Assembly (NCBI RefSeq): GCF_030936135.1
Contig: NC_082598.1
Location: 31,242,687-31,306,686 of the forward strand
Direction: 5' to 3'
DNA length: 64,000 nucleotides
From: Gavia stellata
Lineage: Eukaryota; Chordata; Aves; Gaviiformes; Gaviidae
Positions 38,318 to 48,819 of this stretch are shown here, in pieces. Below the pieces are notes generated by a model, which ran no database searches, was not told the DNA's origin, and was given only the letters and a program-made list of their open reading frames with translations. The position numbers and the translations under genes were made by a program. Each line of letters begins with the position of its first letter. The stretch's first letter is position 1.

Positions 38318-38481
38318 TCAAGTAATAGGTGGTTTTGTCACATCACTGCTTATTGTGTTGGTGTCTTCATGAGCAGAAATATTTTGCACTGACGGTGTCA
38401 TCATATTCATAATGTCCTTTTTGGGATTTTCTTCTAAGTCAGTTTCTATTGCTCCAACTTCTGCTAGTTTCCATTCAAGCT
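38318..38481 (-). CDS. PDCL2: PDCL2 exon 6 (C-terminus and stop)
   Basis: A 164-nt coding part after acceptor gtttttacag. It reads [28 protein letters not shown] and a serine/threonine-rich tail ending TKPPIT, with TGA at 38318-38320. Confidence 0.94.
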
Positions 38482-41400
38482 CTGTAAAAACAAGTGACAA
38501 TTTATTCTGATAATTGCAATAAAGCCTCACAAGAGGAAAAGGACTTTTATTAAAGACCAAGCTCCATCTCAGCAACAACAAAAATAGAGCCATCCTTGCA
38601 ACAACCCAACTTTATCTCAGTAAAATATCTATCTGTGAAATTGCAAAATATCCATGCTTATCCAATATTCTTACCACAGAATTACATAAATTAATTCTTT
38701 GCTTTTTGTATAATTTTTCTACAAAAATATTCAAAAACCTTTTTACACCTTTAAGCAGTTATCTTTAATCTAATGATTACAAACAACATAACATTTTATA
38801 TAACGTAAATTATTTAAAAATATTTCTCATACCTTCCACTTTAAGATACATTCCCCCACACTCAGCTACTCCAATGAACCTGCCTTTTATTTCACCAGTT
38901 TTATATGGAAGTATTGTGGGTAAATATCTGTCATAGTAATTCTGAATGCAGCTGTTTACAATGGCTTTGAGAAACTTGACTTCTGGAAACTTTCTGGCTA
39001 GCAGGCTGAGATGTTTGTTAACCAGTAAACACATTGGGATGCTAGTAGAGTAATACTGCTTCAGTAGTCCAGCTTCGTACTCCGAAACCGATTTACCTTG
39101 GATCAGTTTTGCCATTGCTTGGCTCCTTTGCACTCTTACCATCAAGTATCTTCGGAAGTTTTTGATGCACATTTTGATTCATTTCATCTGTGCATAGTAC
39201 TGCAACCTTGAACTAATCACTTAACACCAACTTTTTAAACATCATTTAACTCAATTTGTAAAGTAACTAAAATGAAAAATAAAGCCTTTGAAGAATAAAT
39301 GTACCTTTTCCTACAGGCTGCTTCTACTTTAATTTGTTACAAGAATTGCACCACAAATTTTATTTAGCTTCTTCTAAGATCTTTGTGATTTAAAGAGCTC
39401 TCCAAGTAAAATTTTCCAATGCATACATAATGGGTACAGTCTGTAAAATATGTCAGTAAAGCTACCAGATGGTTCAAGCATTGTGGCTCAGTTTTGTTCT
39501 CCACTAAGATTTTAAAACTAATTTTGTCCATTTATTGTAGAGTTTAAATGAGGTTTTTTAATCTGTAATATACATTTTACTTTAATTTATTTGAACTGGC
39601 TTTCAGTTTAACATTTAATTACTTCTCCATTCTTTTAGTAAAATCTAAGTAATGTCAGGGAAACCTTTGTATAGTTGTATTACCACCACAGGCCTGTCCA
39701 TTACTTTCATAGCTCCTATTTGCAGTGCAATCACCATATAAACCTCAGTTAAAAAACAAACAAACAAAACAAGGGGGTTTTTGGTTCCCCTCCAGCCTGT
39801 TAACCTTGTAGAAGTTAGGATCTTTGTTGTAACCGACTGAAGCTAGAGCAGCTGATTTAGCCTATGGAGCCTCAAAGACTTCCCCTCTCGTGGCCAAAGA
39901 CAGGTGAGGCAGTTTTGTTTTGTTACTAGCCATAAGAGATTTTGGAGATCTCTGATTCATTCCTAAGGAATTTTGAGTTTCCTCACAGACTTGTATTTAT
40001 GCAATGATAAAGTAAAGAATTGGTTCTCCAGTAAACAAAAACAATGAAAAGCAAGAAAAGCTGCTATTTTCTTTCTTCAGAGCTGTAAATTTAAATTACT
40101 GTAATTTGAACAATTTCATGTCATAGACTCATAGGATCATAGAATACCAGGTTGGAAGGGACCTCAAGGATCATCTGGTCCAACCTTTCTTGGCAAAAGC
40201 AAAGTCTAGACGAGATGGTCCAGCACCCTGTCCAGCCGAATCTTAAAAGCATCCAACGTTGGGGAATCGACCACTTCCCTGGGGAGATTATTCCAATGGC
40301 TGATTCTTTTCATTGTGAAAAATGTTCCTCTTGTGTCCAGTCGGAATCTCCCCAGGAGTAACTTGTACACATTACCCCTCATCTTTTCCATGTGACTCCT
40401 TGTAAAAAGGCAGTCTCCCATCTTCTTCGTAGCCACACTTAAACACTGGAACATGGTGATAAGGTCTCCCCTAAGCCTTCTTTTCTCAAGGCTGAACAAA
40501 CGCAGTTCTCCCAGCCTTTCCTCATGCGGCAGGCTTCCCAGTCCTTTGGTCATCTTTGTGACCCTTCTCTGGACCCTCTCCAGCCTGTCCACATCTTTTT
40601 TCTATAGCGGGGAACTGAACACAGTATTCCAGGTGTGGCCTGACAAGCATCGAGCAGAGTGGAATAATGACTTCTTTATCTCTGCTGGTGATGCCTTTGT
40701 TGATGCAACCCAGCATCCTGTTGGCTTTCTTTGCTGCAGCAGCACACTGTTCGCTCACATTGAACTTTTTGTCCACCACGACGCCCAGGTCCCTTTCCGC
40801 AGAGCTGTGCTCCAGGCTGGTAGATCCCAGCCTGTGCTGCACTCCTGGATTATGTTCTCCCAGGTGCAAGACCTTACACTCGTCCTTGTTGAACTTCGTA
40901 AGGTTCTTGTTAGCCCACTCTTCCAGCCTATCCAGGTCTTCCTGCAGGGTGGCTCTCCCTTCTGAAGTGTCCACTTCCCCACTCAGTTTGGTATCATTGG
41001 CAAACTTCATCAGGGTACACTTGATCCCGTCATCCAGGTCACTTACGAAGATGTTAAACAGTGTTGGGCCCAATACCGATCTCTGGGGGACCCCACTTGT
41101 GACAGGTTGCCAGTTTGAAAAGGACCACCACCCTCTGGGTGTGGCCTGTCAGCCAGTTCCCCACCCACCCTACAGACCACTTGTCCAGACCATAACACGT
41201 AATTTGATTGACCTATTCCTACTGCTCCTGGAAATAATACGCAATTCCTGACAACTGAGAAGAATCAAAGAAGCTTCCTCCTCCCAACAGGCTTAAAAAG
41301 AATGAAAAGAGAAAGCTGGTCTGAATTGAAAAAATGCACTAAACATTCCATACTAATTCTCAGTGCTTTTGAAAAACATCTAATAGAGTTGCTAATATAT

Positions 41401-44400
41401 GCTGAACTAATCATGGGAATCCATTGACATTTCTGCTGGATCCTGTCACAACTTCTGCTACCATTAGAGAATTTATTGGGGAACTGATAAACTAACAAAT
41501 TCCCTAGCTTTCCTCAGTTTTCCTAACTGAGACTTCTCCTATTGGGCTTTTGATTTGTTCGAGTCAAAGGGGAAATAAAGGTAGAATAATCCTGTTAGAG
41601 CACTCCTGCCAAGAAAAAAGTCTGCAAATGAACTTCCCTTAGCACAGACAGTGGACACCACTTTCTCAGTGAAATTCAGGAATCTCAGTGAGGTTCAGTA
41701 CATGGTGATAAGCATACACAGCAAAAGAAATCTTTCATATAATCAAGCAAAAGTGAAGTGATTAACTCTCACAAAGTGAATTAGCAAATCAAAGAGGTCC
41801 CATGCTCTATGATTCCATTGCCTCCAAACAATTGCTATTTCATTAGTCTATTGTATTTAATTTTTCTTTGTGTTGCTTCTTATTTACCAGTTCAATTCTC
41901 TGTACTGACGTATTCAGAATCTTAAACAAGAAAGTAATTACCTTGACCGATAAAGATGAATTATAACCCAAACATCCTCTGCAGCACTTGTAACTTCCTT
42001 TGCATACTGCTCTCCACAAATTTCTCTTAGCTCCCCATACTTTTGCACCGTCTGAAGACATTTCCATTCTTGTAAGCGTTGCTGCCTAATTAAAAAGAAA
42101 TAATACAAATAAGAATTTGGAACATTTTAAATGCATTTTAAAATAATATCTAGTGCATTTCTCTCAATTACTTAAAAAAATGCTTTGAATAACCCTTTAA
42201 CTCAAGGTCTTCTAATGTAATTTCAGAGCTAGAAAGGCTTCTATGCTAATCTTTATTCAATAAGGTAACATTAAAATGCATTTTCTTAGTTTTATGTTCC
42301 TCAGTATCAGATTTGGGAAACTTGAGTAACAAACATGTTACACAAGGGTTTATCATTTGAGACAAAGCAAGAAAAAAATAAAGCATGTACTAATTGGTTT
42401 TCTGATTCTGAAAATGGGATTAGTTTGAGAAAGAACTACAGTACTTATATTTATGAGACATTTTTAAAATAATTCATGAAAATTTGAATGTAAAAACAGT
42501 AGATGGCAGTCTTCATCTATAAAAATATTTGCAAGGTAGTAAAGGAAAATGCCTCACTGAGATTTGTTGAACTAAAAGCAGCTATTAATTTTACTAACTG
42601 AAAGCCACTATAGAATTGCCTTTTTCAAAAAAGATCACATAATATATGTGCAATGTTATTATACTCTAGCAACAATGCATGATAATTTAGGTTCACAACT
42701 TCCTCCAAATTACGTGAATTATTATCTTCCTATGAGAATACAGCACTAGATACACAGTGTTAGCACTAGAATTGTTTTAGTCGTTTTAACCACACAGAAG
42801 CAGTAAGTACAGGTAGAATCTAGACAGAGGAAATGTTTTGATCATACTAGCATTTTTATTCTGTGTAAACTGCCTGTCTCATTTGTCTGTTACAGTACAA
42901 AGCTCTGCAGAACTCAGCAGAGTACTTTGTAAAATACCTACAAAAGTATAAATGTGAATGTCCAGTATAGCTAAAATTACTAAGTCTCCATACAACCTGC
43001 CAAAGTTTTCTGAACCTACAGGCATAGAACACATTGACTCTGCATGGTATTGTAAGTAAAATGACTGGTGTACTCCTACCACATAGTTGAATAAGGTTGT
43101 GCCACAGTGGTGCCTAAGAACAGTATATGGTGTATCACAGAATTACACAATCGCAGCATGGCTGAGGTTGGAAGGGATCTCTGGAAGTCATCTGATTAAA
43201 CCCCCCTGCTCAAGCAGGGTCAGCCTTGAGCAGGCTGCCCAGGAACGTGTCCAGATGGCTTCTGAACATCTCCAAGGATGGAGACTCCACAGCCTCCCTG
43301 GGCAACCTGTGCCAGTGCTCAGTCACCCTCACAGTAAAAGAGTGTTTCCTGATGTTCAGAAGGAACCTCCTAGTTTCAGTTTGTGCCCATCACCTCTCGT
43401 CCTGTCACTGGGCACCACTGGAAACACCCTGGCTCTGTCTGCTTTATGGCCTCCCTTCAGGTATTTATAGGCATTGATTAGATCCTATATAGATTAGATC
43501 CTATATAAACTTCAAATGAATATTTTCATGAAGTAAGAAATAGAAAAGCCATTAATACTCATCTTGGATAAGAAGCAAAATAAACAATAGTTGTGTATTA
43601 GGGGTCCACAGGCAAGTGAGACTAAATTAACTATTTTAAAAGGGGAATAATTTTGTTCTAACAAAACGTCAAAGTAAAATATAAACTGCATCTCTTTGCC
43701 ACTGACAATCAAGAAGTAGGACAGTAATGTGAGTGCTGTCTATCTGCTGGCAAAGGAATGGAAGGTGAAAGAAGGCAGTTGTGTCAGTCAGCAGACATTA
43801 CTGTTCAAAAGATTCTGAGTTTATGTTTCAGGAGCATGCAAAGGTACAATAGTGACACATGCACTGTTAATCTGGATAGAAATATCTTACTATACCTGTC
43901 CATTTCAATAGCTTTCCTACGAGCCTCATCAAAGTCATCTTCAGCTTCCTTTAATTCTTCAAGATTCATTCTTTCATACCGTTTCACTAGAAACAACAAA
44001 CAAAAAATTAGTCACCTTTTGTTGTCCAGAGTGTCTTCAAACATTTTAAATTTATGAGAAGTATTACAGAGGCATGGAACTAATGAAAGAAAAGGGTGTA
44101 CTAATTTCAGAAATTACTCAACTTTTGTTGAGTAGCTCTGGGTAAGAGAGAAAAAAATGAAATTTATTTAAGTATACAGGAAAATACAGAAACGCAAGAG
44201 TGGATTACTACCAATTTTTCAGAATGTGAATCTTGCTTATGCTGACTGGTTCCTTTATGAAATTATGAAAATTAGTTATCTGTACATGTTTTATGCCATA
44301 ATGTTTGTCACTAAGTATGTTATATGTTTAATTCAGAATACTTTTTAAAATAACCAAGTGAAAATAATACAAATAAAAATATTATTGTACCATGTTTAAG

Positions 44401-46450
44401 TTACAAAAAGCATTATTGAAAATACGTCAGCTTTTCAAATGTTGTTATACTGATGGTATGCATTTTTAATTTTACTTGCCTTCTGCTTCTTTCTGCAAGT
44501 GTAAAACCATTTCTTCAATTTAACTTTTTGGTTTTTCTTTTGGAGGAAGAATTCCAAAATCTCTCAGTATGTCATTCCATTCAGTATCTTCATTTGGATC
44601 CTGTTTTGATATTATGAAAGAGAACTAAATCAACAAATCAGTCTTGTGTGCCTTTTTTTTAAACCAAAACCAGCCCTTTTTCATTTCGGCATATATTAAG
44701 GTTGTAACAAAAGGCAACCATTACTTAGAGGCTGCAATACCTTCCTGGACCATTCTCTAACATGAATTTTCATTTGTCATTTTTCACGTCTGAACGGAGA
44801 AGAGCAAGAAAATAAGAGAGAAAGAAAACTCAAAATGCAAGCACAGATAAAATAATCAGTCTACAAAATATCAGCTAAAGAATTGTCTAAACTTACATGG
44901 AAACCTACTTCAGAAACCCAAAACTATACACCGCTTACTTAAACACACTTAAAGAAACAGAGCTTTATACAGGCAAGATTTTTGTATTAGTATTTTTATG
45001 TTACTACTAAGAATAAGGGATTGACACTGTGAATAAACGTGTAAAAGCACGCCTACAATCAGAGGAAAAAACCTTTTTTATTTAAATGAATGATAATATT
45101 AATGTGGCAACATAAGCTACTTCATACACCATGTTTATAACACAGGACTTCTGCAGGTGTAAATCTACATTTGTGGTAATTTTAATTAAATGGTTAAGAT
45201 AAAGGAACTGCATGCTATTTATAAGACCGCATTTCTACTGAAATTGTCACATTAAAAGAATCTGTTTATTGTAACGGGGCTGGTGTTGGCATGGTAGAAG
45301 AGCAGCACGTTAGGAGGCCCCTCACGGAGGCCATGAGTCTGGCCCGACAGTGGCAGGACGGCAGCAGCCAGTGGGGCAGGGCCACCCCACCCTCACCGGT
45401 TCTAATGGTAACTCTAGTCTCAGGGAAGAGAAGATCAGAAGCTAGCAAACCTGTAACAATTTTTTAACAAATTGAGTTAAATGATGTTTAAAAAGTTGGT
45501 GTTAAGTGATTAGTTCAAGGTTGCAGTACTATGCACAGATGAAATGAATCAAAATGTGCATCAAAAACTTCCGAAGATACTTGATGGTAAGAGTGCAAAG
45601 GAGCCAAGCAATGGCAAAACTGATCCAAGGTAAATCGGTTTCGGAGTACGAAGCTGACTACTGAAGCAGTATTACTCTACCAGCAGGCCACAATCCCAGG
45701 TGAAAAGTCTTCTCATGACACTTCTCACTGCTGGCAATGATTATGTTAGTTACCAGCTGCTTTGCCCGGGGTAACGCATAGATCAAGTTTGGGAACCCAC
45801 AGGCTGCGTAACTTCAATCCTTAGGTGTAAATAACACTTCCGGTAAATTTGATTTGCAGTTCTGGTTTTCCTGGCGAATGACACGAAACAAATTCTCAGT
45901 TTTGTTTTTAAAATATGCTACACCTACGATCGTCCAGCTATCGAAGTGTAGAATTCTATTATTCTTACAGGAGGACGGTAATAATGGGTAATTCTTAACT
46001 GTTAGAAACTCAGAGCTTCCTGATGTATTCGCACAAGAAAACCCACATGAACTGCTCTCCCGTCTGCCACTCCTCGGGACCCCCGCAGGGGCTGGGAAGA
46101 CTACGCAGGCCCGGGGCAGCGACACCGCCTCTCTCTGCCCTGCGGGGCCTTGCGGCGCCCCGCGGCAGGCTTGGCCGCGCCGGGGAAGCCCTACGCGGCG
46201 GCCGGCTCTGCCCCTGCCCTGCCCGCCACCCTGCCTTTCCCCCTCCGCCCAGCAGGCGGGGCGGTTCCCTCAGGCAGCACGACTCGGCTCTCGCAGCACT
46301 CGGCACCTCTCCCGGCCCCGAGGGCTGCCCGCCTACAGCCTCCCCCGTTTCCTCGGCGTCCCCGCCCCAACTCCCTCATCGCGCCCGGTCTCAGCTGCTG
46401 CCCCAGCAGGACAGCTCGGGGCTGGGGTGACCCTCTCTGCCCACCTGCAT
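38318..46450 (-). CDS. PDCL2: PDCL2, phosducin-like protein 2, with an in-frame stop at codon 29
   Basis: Six exons (46445-46450, 44480-44600, 43896-43986, 41942-42085, 38833-39041, 38318-38481) join in phase to 735 nt, 244 residues plus stop; human PDCL2 is about 241. Visible are an N-terminal acidic motif ([20 protein letters not shown]), a helical region ([24 protein letters not shown]) and a thioredoxin-like domain ([49 protein letters not shown]). The C-terminal tail holds [20 protein letters not shown]. Phosducin-like proteins act with the CCT chaperonin; mammalian PDCL2 is germ-cell enriched. Codon 29 is TAA (44520-44522) where mammals have Glu, while the rest of the frame is intact. 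A downstream ATG (codon 33) could rescue a shortened protein. Identification is secure; functionality is uncertain. Confidence 0.93.
38482..38832 (-). other. PDCL2: PDCL2 intron 5
   Basis: 351-nt AT-rich GT-AG intron with no recognisable insert. Confidence 0.85.
38833..39041 (-). CDS. PDCL2: PDCL2 exon 5 (core of thioredoxin-like domain)
   Basis: A 209-nt exon with donor GGAAG|gtatga. It reads [55 protein letters not shown] and [14 protein letters not shown]. The acceptor (ttactctactag at 39,042 onward) has only a short pyrimidine tract and is the end point of one arm of a long inverted repeat. Confidence 0.95.
39040..39259 (-). repeat. Inverted repeat arm A (PDCL2 intron 4 / exon 5 boundary)
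   Basis: This ~220-nt segment is the reverse complement of 45,467-45,684 with, by eye, one substitution and one 1-nt indel. It stops two bases inside PDCL2 exon 5, so it includes the splice acceptor. Confidence 0.92.
39042..41941 (-). other. PDCL2: PDCL2 intron 4
   Basis: 2.9-kb intron. Its 3' end (39,042-39,259) is one arm of the long inverted repeat. A 1.1-kb CR1 LINE (about 40,121-41,205) occupies the middle, in the same strand sense as PDCL2. The rest is AT-rich. Confidence 0.85.
40121..41205 (-). mobile_element. CR1 LINE, 3' 1.1 kb with reverse transcriptase C-terminus
   Basis: Minus orientation; the plus strand begins with the inverted CR1 3' end (tcatagaataccaggttgga). Two overlapping minus-strand frames (41073-40522 and 40592-40206) carry CR1 ORF2 motifs: [43 protein letters not shown], then [11 protein letters not shown] and [12 protein letters not shown]. 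One frameshift near 40,590 separates the two. The motif normally reading FADDTKL is FANDTKL, so this copy is probably inactive. It is 5'-truncated. Confidence 0.95.
41942..42085 (-). CDS. PDCL2: PDCL2 exon 4
   Basis: A 144-nt exon, acceptor tttttaattag and donor TCAAG|gtaatt. It reads [37 protein letters not shown] and [10 protein letters not shown], the start of the thioredoxin-like domain. An ORF starting MEMSSDG over the same bases is a wrong-frame shadow. Confidence 0.95.
43137..43485 (-). mobile_element. CR1 LINE 3' fragment
   Basis: Minus orientation. On the plus strand it begins at the inverted 3' end (gctgaggttggaagggatct) and continues through cccaggaacgtgtccagatg and cctgatgttcagaaggaacc to ggtatttataggcattgatt. 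About 350 nt, 5'-truncated at about 43,485. Confidence 0.93.
43476..43507. repeat. 16-nt tandem duplication at the CR1 5' junction
   Basis: The 16-mer gattagatcctatata occurs twice back to back (43476-43491 and 43492-43507), right where the CR1 sequence ends. Confidence 0.9.
43896..43986 (-). CDS. PDCL2: PDCL2 exon 3
   Basis: A 91-nt exon with acceptor gtttctag and donor GACAG|gtatag. It reads [20 protein letters not shown] then ARRKAIEMD, aligning with mammalian PDCL2 (VKPFEKMTLAQLKEAEDEFD). In phase with its neighbours. Confidence 0.92.
43987..44479 (-). other. PDCL2: PDCL2 intron 2 (GC-AG intron)
   Basis: 493-nt intron beginning gcaagt at 44479-44474 and ending gtttctag. GC-AG introns are a small minority of vertebrate introns and use the ordinary spliceosome. 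No other feature in it. Confidence 0.8.
44480..44600 (-). CDS. PDCL2: PDCL2 exon 2, containing a TAA stop and a GC donor
   Basis: A 121-nt exon after acceptor atcaaaacag. It reads [20 protein letters not shown], then KEKPKS, a TAA at 44520-44522, then [13 protein letters not shown]. The exon ends GAAG|gcaagt: a GC donor with otherwise perfect consensus. Using it gives the correct phase into exon 3 (split Val codon). Confidence 0.9.
44520..44522 (-). pseudogene. PDCL2: Premature TAA codon in PDCL2 (codon 29)
   Basis: In mammalian PDCL2 this position is Glu (GAA-type codon) in the motif KDEIEEM; here the same frame reads AGT TAA ATT GAA GAA ATG. No frameshift is involved. A single G-to-T change would explain it, as would a base-call error or a segregating null allele. 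Confidence 0.85.
45321..45410. repeat. CpG-decayed direct duplicate of the PDCL2 promoter-proximal region
   Basis: Aligns without gaps to 46,475-46,564 in the same orientation, 68 of 90 matches by my count, including a perfect tggcaggacg block. Most differences are TG or CA where the island copy has CG (for example gcagcagcca against gcggcggccg), the signature of methyl-CpG decay. Confidence 0.75.
45467..45684 (+). repeat. Inverted repeat arm B
   Basis: The same ~220-nt sequence as PDCL2 39,040-39,259 in opposite orientation, nearly identical, about 6.2 kb away. It lies 57 nt from the decayed promoter duplicate. It would be read antisense within PDCL2 intron 1. Confidence 0.92.
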
Positions 46451-46660
46451 CGCTCCCCCGGGGCACTGCCGCTCCTCGCGGAAGCCTCTGGTCTGTCCCG
46501 ATGGTGGCAGGACGGCGGCGGCCGTTGGGGCAGGGCCAGCGCGCCCTCGCCGGCTCCAACGGCGGTACGCGAGGCGGGTGGGCAGTCAGGCGGCGGCGGG
46601 CCCGCGCCCTTTGCCCCGTCGGTCGTTGGTTACTGCTGACGAAACTGCTCCGTTTAAAAA
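46070..46660. promoter_or_regulatory. PDCL2: CpG island, presumed PDCL2 promoter
   Basis: Dense CpG sequence around the PDCL2 ATG exon. The transcription start is likely between 46,451 and about 46,650. GC-rich ORFs up to 183 codons on either strand here are compositional and match no protein I know. Confidence 0.75.
46445..46450 (-). CDS. PDCL2: PDCL2 coding exon 1 (Met-Gln)
   Basis: ATGCAG followed directly by donor gtgggc inside the second CpG island. It supplies the MQ that precedes DPNEDTEW in mammalian PDCL2, and the phase (0) fits exon 2. The 5'UTR continues to the right of 46,450. Confidence 0.8.
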
Positions 46661-48598
46661 CGTTTCAGAAGAAAAAAAACCCGGAAAACAAACAAAAATA
46701 AACAAAATCCAAACAAACGAAACATGGAACACGGGGCACTTTTAGTCTGGGCCGCTTTAGGCCGTGGTTTGGAGCTGGGTGTGTCGGGAGGAGGCAGCCC
46801 TGCTTCCCGGCCTTGCCCTTCAGCCCGGGCCTGCTCATCCCGCTGCCTGCTTGAGTGGAAGCTCTCAGTCATGCGGTGTAAGGCAGTGGGGGGAAAAACT
46901 TAAACAACCAACCTAATTTAATACAATACAATACAGTACAATACAGTAAGTGTTTTCTGGCAGAAGGCCACATGTTAGTTCTGACCAGGCGTCACATAAC
47001 ACTGGATCCTCAGTTCACAAGTAATTCCACCAGTGTGACTGGAGACACGGCAAACCGTAGCGTAAAAAGTCGGTAAGAAGAGGAAAATTACTTTTTAAGC
47101 TGGTTTCCACCTCCAAGGCCCCCTGTTTTCCCAGCTACCTTCTGAAGTTCAGCTACTCATCCAAGCTTGCAGAAGCAAGAGTAGTAATGCTGAGGTCAGT
47201 TCAAACCATGATCAGCCAATACGACATTAAAAATAATAATCTGCTTCTACACAGAATGATTAGTCACTTTCAACATAATTACAACCTCAACTTTATATTT
47301 TAACACAACCCTGGTGTGAAAACAGAGAGAGAAGCTAGGAAGATTGTGAGGCTAACGTGTTCTTTTGAGTGGAATTTCTTTAATTCTACATCAAAACCAC
47401 TTGAGTTTTCAAATGGATCCTAAATCTGGAAGAATGTAAATAATGTAATTAAGTCTTCTTCTGAATAAGAACCATACTGTTCTTAATAGCTAAAAAAATT
47501 ATGTCACTGTATTTTAGTTGAATTAAGTAAAGCTATTTCTTCAAAACACGCAACTTACTAAATTTCTGTTTGTTAAGGGAATAGAGATTCTCTTTTTTTT
47601 TTTCAGCTAATGAAGCACAATTAACCTTAAGGCTTATTGAGGACTGCCAACTCCTTTATCATTACTATAGTTCTGCAGACCACCTGCAGAGCACCTATCT
47701 TGACCCTGCAGACCGCCAGAAATCCACAGGCTACAGTGAAGGAAGTACAGGGGTAGAGAACACCATCCTGAAAAGTAAACCGCACCTTTTGTTTGGCCTG
47801 CCTAGATAAGCTGCGATTTTGAAGACTGCACAAATCGCTTGCAATATATTCTGAAAAAATGCAGTAGTCTACATTGTGAACATTCTCATTAAAACATCTG
47901 AGTGCCTTTATTTATAAGGGAAAATAAATGGACATAACAATGTTGTTAGAGGCAATGTCTGTTGCATGCATACACTGTAACTTTTTTACACACAGTTGTA
48001 AACATCATAATACTGGGAAACAGATAATTTTAATATGCTTTTAATATAATCAACAAAGTAAAGAAACACTTGAATTCTTAACGGAATCCAATTTAAGAAC
48101 ATTTACATTTTAGTGTACATTAGTAATGAATAATTTTTATAAGGAAAACAGTATGCCCATGTATTCAGCATTCCTGCAGCATTAGTTCTAGGTCAGGAGT
48201 TTAAAATCCTGAAAAATAAGAAAAAGCTTTAGCTGTTGGTATGATATAACACTAAATACTTAAACTATGATAGAGATGTAAGTTATATTAGAAAACACAG
48301 GATTATAATATTGGCATAGGGAAACATTTTTACATCTCTCTAAAGATTTGAATGATTTGAAATTAAATCCTGAGGTCTGTACTTAGTTTCAGCGTGAGGT
48401 TTTTTTCAGTGTAAGAACAGGGGGACTACCCCCAGGATGTCAGTATGTATTTGATAGGTAGTTGAATCAGTTCTTGCTGACATAACCTTATCATCATTGT
48501 TAACTTTCCAAAATGTTTACCAATCTGGGATATTTTCCATTTCTTGCTGCCTGAAACAGCTCTGCGTTCTCTGTTCTAGGAACTGAGTACCTACAGCT
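46661..48598. other. Intergenic region between PDCL2 promoter and NMU 3' end
   Basis: About 1.9 kb. A GC-rich shoulder (46,740-46,860) and a microsatellite come first; the rest is AT-rich with no recognised gene. ORFs here are short and unconserved as far as I can tell. Confidence 0.6.
46919..46945 (+). repeat. (ATACA)n pentanucleotide microsatellite
   Basis: Five near-perfect units of atacaa/atacag type. Confidence 0.9.
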
Positions 48599-48604
48599 TT
48601 TATT
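48599..48604 (-). terminator. Candidate NMU poly(A) signal AATAAA
   Basis: AATAAA on the minus strand about 180 nt past the NMU stop codon. Further signals exist to the left, so the true 3' end is uncertain. Confidence 0.4.
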
Positions 48605-48783
48605 CACTTCATCTGAAGATACATGAATTTAGCACATCTGGGAGAAGCTTGTCTGCAGCAATCTGAAGTTGACAGAATAGTTAAAGGCTTTCTAGACTAC
48701 TCCTCAACATAAATATTGTGCCCTATTTGTATAAAAATAAACTAATTTAAATATAGATTGTGATTAAATATTAAATAAATACC

Positions 48784-48819
48784 TCAGCGAAAATCCACTG
48801 ATCTCCTTCCGTTGCGTGG
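48784..48819 (-). CDS. NMU: NMU last coding exon: PRN-GRR and stop
   Basis: 36 nt after acceptor tatgtctttcag: PRNGRRSVDFR then TGA (48784-48786). It completes the amidated RPRN terminus. The tail after GRR is five residues. Confidence 0.96.
   Translation of the reverse strand, partial: PRNGRRSVDFR

Larger units (their letters stand above)
42086..43895 (-). other. PDCL2: PDCL2 intron 3
   Basis: 1.8-kb GT-AG intron, AT-rich, containing a CR1 fragment (43,137-43,485) and a 16-nt tandem duplication (43,476-43,507). Confidence 0.85.
44601..46444 (-). other. PDCL2: PDCL2 intron 1
   Basis: 1.84-kb intron from the ATG exon to exon 2. It contains a CpG-decayed copy of the PDCL2 5' region (45,321-45,410), inverted-repeat arm B (45,467-45,684), and the left part of the CpG island. 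Confidence 0.8.

Noticed and set aside
38810-39172. PDCL2-like ORF extended upstream of exon 5 (starting MCIKNFRRY)
   Set aside because: The part above 39,041 is intron and inverted-repeat arm, lacks similarity to PDCL2, and the splice phase demands the acceptor at 39,042.
40453-41251. Plus-strand ORFs of 170 and 194 codons
   Set aside because: They are antisense to the CR1 reverse transcriptase reading frames.
46010-46701. ORFs of 98-183 codons in the second CpG island
   Set aside because: Same compositional artefact; only the ATGCAG exon of PDCL2 is supported there.
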